Of a stretch of 47,328 nucleotides of DNA, positions 45,301 to 47,328 are shown one piece after another. Each line of letters begins with the position of its first letter. The stretch's first letter is position 1. The notes under the pieces are model-generated. The model did not search any database, had not been told where the DNA came from, and saw nothing but the letters and a program-made list of their open reading frames with translations. The translations under genes were made by a program, and so were the position numbers. Source of the DNA: Burkholderiales bacterium (GTDB lineage Bacteria > Pseudomonadota > Gammaproteobacteria > Burkholderiales > Burkholderiaceae_C); contig CANFPU010000013.1 of the NCBI GenBank assembly GCA_947448955.1, positions 1-47,328 of the forward strand. The letters run 5' to 3'.

Positions 45301-45385
45301 CAGCCGGCGATTCAGCGGCGACGGCCTGACCCAGCAACGCCAGCAGGCCGACCGCAAGGAGGACGAAGTCAGGGGTCTTTTTCAC
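42350..45385 (-). CDS. secreted TPR-CHAT caspase-like protease
   Basis: This 1011-residue protein has a signal peptide after the GTG start at 45385 (VKKTPDFVLLAVGLLALLGQ, ending VAA). GGAGG lies seven bases upstream. An ATG at 45442 overlaps the preceding gene and would bury the signal peptide, so GTG is preferred. Residues about 200-480 are TPR-like helical pairs, 520-590 a probable coiled coil, and about 620-1011 a CHAT (caspase HetF-associated with TPRs) domain. The dyad is His848 (YFATHGLL) and Cys901 (VVLSACNTAGGAG). CHAT proteins are cysteine proteases, some cutting gasdermins or surface proteins. Export to the periplasm, or beyond, distinguishes it from cytoplasmic defence CHATs. Substrate unknown. 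Confidence 0.93.
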   Translation of the reverse strand: MKKTPDFVLLAVGLLALLGQAVAAESPAVNLGMNLLNERCEARERDDIAERVGIPTDQQIYCDGNLAGQLAYGQLLSGGNQTVEASRAALWSQYERSAMARTIASRASCAAATWVESSGGATVALLPCQLKLGGWPHLVMLSGGQKTLAVADGSALLLPVMLKAAGLSATQISEYASKEALQKLWGKPIVLASSSDLERFRQLTQQARSASNNFNFAQAEDIFRKALDLQVKLLSENDPAIADTLMDLALTVSNQAKTEEAQALFRRAEAIVQKSPFEADRARMATYLGFEAANRQDYEAALKNADAATNAWRKLAVGNNERSVLRGDTTANFEPELAELAMALDFQARMALRNDDVVSAGAMASESLLLLNQVKSAPNWWKADVMSTLGEVSVAQGRLSASETYFNAALAIRRQVFGDGASTLPVLTALGRAYQSEGMNTSAIIAYRSAFKIARTLPQSAEVISNEQLVPFVTAITDHAETLSDNTERQGLFAEAFEAFQLARSSLIDKTIAKAQARLAVDDPAIATVVEQLQAIQRELEVARSAYANEQSLPDAERSAIVETRLQQAIADKQRRISALKQQLAAQFPNYDRLANPSPIELTEMRKRLGEREAIVSFIVGKKRSFIQLTKRQGNYVAKISEGEAGLADSVAALRRALEVQGGAINEFDLLRSHALYKTLFSRLEGQLQGLDHLIVAGKGALASLPFGLLVTAPPADRNYSQASWLGQKFAISHTPSMQAFYTLRGAAPKIVPPKVMLAFGDPVLEGAKFAALSDAAKAAEGCRPAGPMDGAVLRALSPLPETSSELSKVAAILGAGSSTLFLRGEANEVNFRAQNLSDYRILYFATHGLLPGELKCQSEPGLVLTPPTVQPASKLQDGLIEASEVAGLKLNADLVVLSACNTAGGAGKFGGEALSGLAESFFFAGARSLVVSHWQVPSAATAQLMATLFGSLGPELKGGVSVALQAAQAKLMAHKETAHPFFWAAFVVVGDGMAASSAQLLKPQAALASK

Positions 45386-45435
45386 GGCGCAGCCTCCGGG
45401 CCAGCAGGCGATGAAATTCGACCGAAGCCAATTCA

Positions 45436-47328
45436 TCACCATGACGATCTGTTGCCGCTGAGAGAAAAACGCTGTTCGGCATTCGATGTCACCAGCGGTT
45501 TGGTTGGTGCCGGCGCCTGAATGCTCACGAGTCCCAGACTCACGGTCGGGGCGGCCACGGTACTGCGTTTTTGCTGGGCGGGCGCTGTTGGAGGCGGTGG
45601 CGGCGCTGCGGCAGCCAGCGTCTTGTCGCTGCTGTCGGCGACGTCCTTGGGCGTCACAGCTTTGACCATCGCCACCGGGGAGGGCGGTGCGGCCAGCACG
45701 ACCGTGGTCGCCGCAGCGGCTGGGCTTGCAACGACAGGCGCAGGCGGTGGCGCTGGCGGCGAAGCCGGCGGCGCTGGCGCCTTGGCGGGCGCCACAGCAT
45801 TGACCGCAACCGGACCACTGGTGGTGGAACCGGCAGGCGCGGGTGCGGCGCTCGCTGTTGACAGCGGCGATGACGTCGGCGGACTTGCAGTCGCAACCAC
45901 GGTCGGCGTGTCCACCGCAGCGGGTGCGGGCACGGGTGTCGCCGCGGGCGTGGCCGCACCGGCTGCAGTGGGTGCTGAAACTGCCGTATCCCCAGTTGAG
46001 GCCTGCGCTGCCGTTGTTTGCGTTGCAGGCGTGGTCGCTGGTGCTGGACCCGCTGCATCACTGTTAGGAGCAGGCGACTGAGCCACTGCCGTCGCTTGCG
46101 CCGCAGGTGACCCGCCAGGCCCGGTCACTGGCGCGTCCAAGACCGCAACAGGCGGTTGCACAGCAGGTGGCGCGGCCACAGAGACCGGTGGCGGTGGCGG
46201 TGGCGGTGGCGGTGGCGCGACGCTAGGTGCCAGACTCTGGGCCACCGGGTTCACGACCACCAACTGCGTCAAGACTTCGACCACCGCGCTCGGATTGACC
46301 GTCAACGCGCCGTTGGTGTAAGCGATGGTGTAGTTCGCTGGGTTGAAGCTGCCACCGCTGGCCGCGCTCGGGGTGATCGCATACGGGCTGCCCGCAACGC
46401 TTGCGGTGGATGCTGCGCCCAAGCTCGACTGCGCGACGGTGGCTATCGTCTCGCCGTTCTGCAGTCCGCTCGCGCTGAACGCGGTCGATGACAGCGTCAC
46501 GGTCTGGCCATAGGGCTTGCTCACGTCACCTGCGGTGACCGTCAACGCAGCAGGGTTGACCGTCAGCGCGCCGTTGGCATACGTGATGTTGTAGTTCGTC
46601 GGGTTGAAACTACCGCCGCTGGCTGCGCTGGCGGTGATCGGGTACGGACTGCCCGAGACGCTCGCCGTCGCCGCCGCGCCAGCGCTGGTCTCCACCACGC
46701 CGCCAATCGTCTCGCCATTCTGCAATCCACTCGCAGTGAATGCCGTCGGCGACAAGGTCCAGGTCTGGCCATAGGTCTTGTTTGCGTTGTTCGCAGTGAT
46801 CGTCAGCGCGGCAGGATTGACCGTCAGTGCGCCGTTGGCATACGTGATGTTGTAGTTAGCGGGGTTGAAACTACCGCCGCTGGCCGCGCTGGCGGTGATC
46901 GCGTAAGGACTGCCCAAGACGCTCGCCGTCGCCGCTGCACCTGCGCTGGTCTCCACCACACCGCCAATCGTCTCGCCGTTCTGCAGGCCACTCGCAGTGA
47001 ATGCCGTCGGCGACAAGGTCAAGGTCTGGCCGTAAGTCTTATTCGTGTTGTTCGCAGTGATCGTCAGCGCGGCAGGGTTGACCGTCAGTGCGCCGTTGGC
47101 ATACGTGATGAGGTAGTTCGCCGGGTTGAAACTACCGCCGCTGGCTGCGCTGGCAGTGATCGGGTACGGACTGCCCGCCACACTGGCAGTCGCCGTCGCA
47201 CCCGCGCTGGTCTCCACCACGCTGCCAATCGTCTCGCCGTTCTGCAAGCCGCTCGCAGTGAATGCCGTCGGTGACAGCGTCAAGGTCTGGCCATAGGTCT
47301 TGTTTGCGTTGTTCGCTGTGATCGTCAG
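45436..47328 (-). CDS. MBG-repeat surface protein, partial, probable two-partner secretion substrate
   Basis: The frame is open from the window edge to a stop at 45436, showing the last 630 residues of a longer protein. Four 87-residue MBG-type (YGX) repeats come first, each with ITANN-NKTYGQT, TLSPTAFTASGLQNGETIG and SAASGGSFNPANY. About 270 residues of Pro/Ala/Thr/Val-rich low-complexity sequence follow, including ten prolines in a row, then a short tail RFSLSGNRSSW. Such repeats form beta-sandwich stalks in adhesins and in filamentous haemagglutinin-like exoproteins. The N-terminal TPS domain that would prove secretion by TpsB is outside the window. No cell-wall anchor or outer-membrane barrel motif is visible at the C-terminus. 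Confidence 0.85.
   Translation of the reverse strand: MTITANNANKTYGQTLTLSPTAFTASGLQNGETIGSVVETSAGATATASVAGSPYPITASAASGGSFNPANYLITYANGALTVNPAALTITANNTNKTYGQTLTLSPTAFTASGLQNGETIGGVVETSAGAAATASVLGSPYAITASAASGGSFNPANYNITYANGALTVNPAALTITANNANKTYGQTWTLSPTAFTASGLQNGETIGGVVETSAGAAATASVSGSPYPITASAASGGSFNPTNYNITYANGALTVNPAALTVTAGDVSKPYGQTVTLSSTAFSASGLQNGETIATVAQSSLGAASTASVAGSPYAITPSAASGGSFNPANYTIAYTNGALTVNPSAVVEVLTQLVVVNPVAQSLAPSVAPPPPPPPPPPVSVAAPPAVQPPVAVLDAPVTGPGGSPAAQATAVAQSPAPNSDAAGPAPATTPATQTTAAQASTGDTAVSAPTAAGAATPAATPVPAPAAVDTPTVVATASPPTSSPLSTASAAPAPAGSTTSGPVAVNAVAPAKAPAPPASPPAPPPAPVVASPAAAATTVVLAAPPSPVAMVKAVTPKDVADSSDKTLAAAAPPPPPTAPAQQKRSTVAAPTVSLGLVSIQAPAPTKPLVTSNAEQRFSLSGNRSSW
46187..46216. 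repeat. GGTGGC hexanucleotide repeat, five copies
   Basis: Five exact GGTGGC units encode the polyproline run of the MBG protein on the minus strand. Length changes by slippage would add or remove Pro-Pro without breaking the frame, so this is a potential length-variation site, not an on/off switch. Confidence 0.9.
46280..47328. repeat. 261-bp tandem repeats encoding MBG domains
   Basis: The same motif (ACCGTCA followed by CGCCGTTGG within a few bases) recurs at 46298, 46559, 46820 and 47081, exactly 261 bases apart, which is 87 codons. The three outer copies are nearly identical in DNA; the C-terminal copy (about 46285-46546) has diverged. Near identity points to recent duplication or ongoing homogenisation. 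The array continues past the window end, so the copy number is unknown. Confidence 0.95.

Noticed and set aside
42350-45385. CHAT protease as part of a type III-E CRISPR or gasdermin defence locus
   Set aside because: No Cas gene, CRISPR array or small hydrophobic gasdermin-like gene is nearby, and the protein carries a signal peptide.
46187-46216. GGTGGC repeat as a phase-variation on/off switch
   Set aside because: The unit is six bases, so slippage keeps the reading frame; only protein length can vary.
46280-47328. 261-bp repeats as a CRISPR array or mobile-element repeat
   Set aside because: The repeats are contiguous without spacers, stay in one reading frame and encode a known surface-protein domain.
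1-47328. tRNA, rRNA or insertion sequence
   Set aside because: No conserved tRNA arms, rRNA segments, transposase motifs or terminal inverted repeats were recognised anywhere in the window.

Overview
This is a very GC-rich stretch of bacterial chromosome. It most likely comes from a betaproteobacterium of the order Burkholderiales. The main clues are two orphan Bug-family (tripartite tricarboxylate type) solute-binding proteins, a dense set of acyl-CoA and oxygenase catabolic genes, and strongly GC-biased third codon positions that open long antisense shadow frames. I see no rRNA, tRNA, insertion sequence or CRISPR array.

Layout. (1) Positions 1-6.7 kb: a possible truncated gene end at the window edge, an acyl-CoA dehydrogenase, an AcuI/YhdH-type reductase followed by a decayed nitronate monooxygenase-like remnant, a TacA/TacT-type toxin-antitoxin pair, a NIPSNAP-like protein, an FAD monooxygenase, and a VapB/VapC pair whose toxin carries a one-base frameshift. 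(2) 6.8-9.2 kb: a MaoC-type hydratase and a D-aminoacylase-like amidohydrolase. (3) 9.25-21.7 kb: a long forward catabolic block of TetR regulator, TRAP transporter (DctP-Q-M), zinc alcohol dehydrogenase, lipocalin/CrtC-like protein, APH-fold acyl-CoA kinase-like protein with a small helical partner, EthA-like Baeyer-Villiger monooxygenase, Bug binding protein, TauD-like dioxygenase and Old Yellow Enzyme reductase. A crotonase-fold gene lies convergent to it. (4) 22.9-28.4 kb: a complete peptide/nickel-type ABC importer in the order permease-permease-binding protein-ATPase-ATPase. (5) 28.5-37.7 kb: a succinate-semialdehyde-type dehydrogenase, a YghU-type glutathione transferase, an enolase-superfamily enzyme divergent from a taurine/nitrate-type ABC importer translationally coupled to a GMC oxidoreductase, and a second Bug protein.

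(6) 38.0-47.3 kb is the most unusual region. It is a tightly coupled minus-strand operon encoding, in order of transcription, a large MBG-repeat surface protein (cut by the window edge), a secreted TPR-CHAT caspase-like protease, a small exported protein, a CHASE2-adenylate cyclase and a TpsB/FhaC-type outer-membrane transporter. The last four genes overlap at their start and stop codons, so they are probably made together. The arrangement reads as two-partner secretion of an adhesin, combined with an envelope protease and a cAMP-producing envelope sensor. This is my main candidate for an undescribed system. The assignment of the MBG protein as the secretion substrate is inference, because its N-terminus is outside the window.

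The rest looks like a versatile heterotroph that imports carboxylates, peptides and sulfonate-like or aromatic compounds and breaks them down through CoA thioesters. The actual substrates cannot be read from sequence alone.
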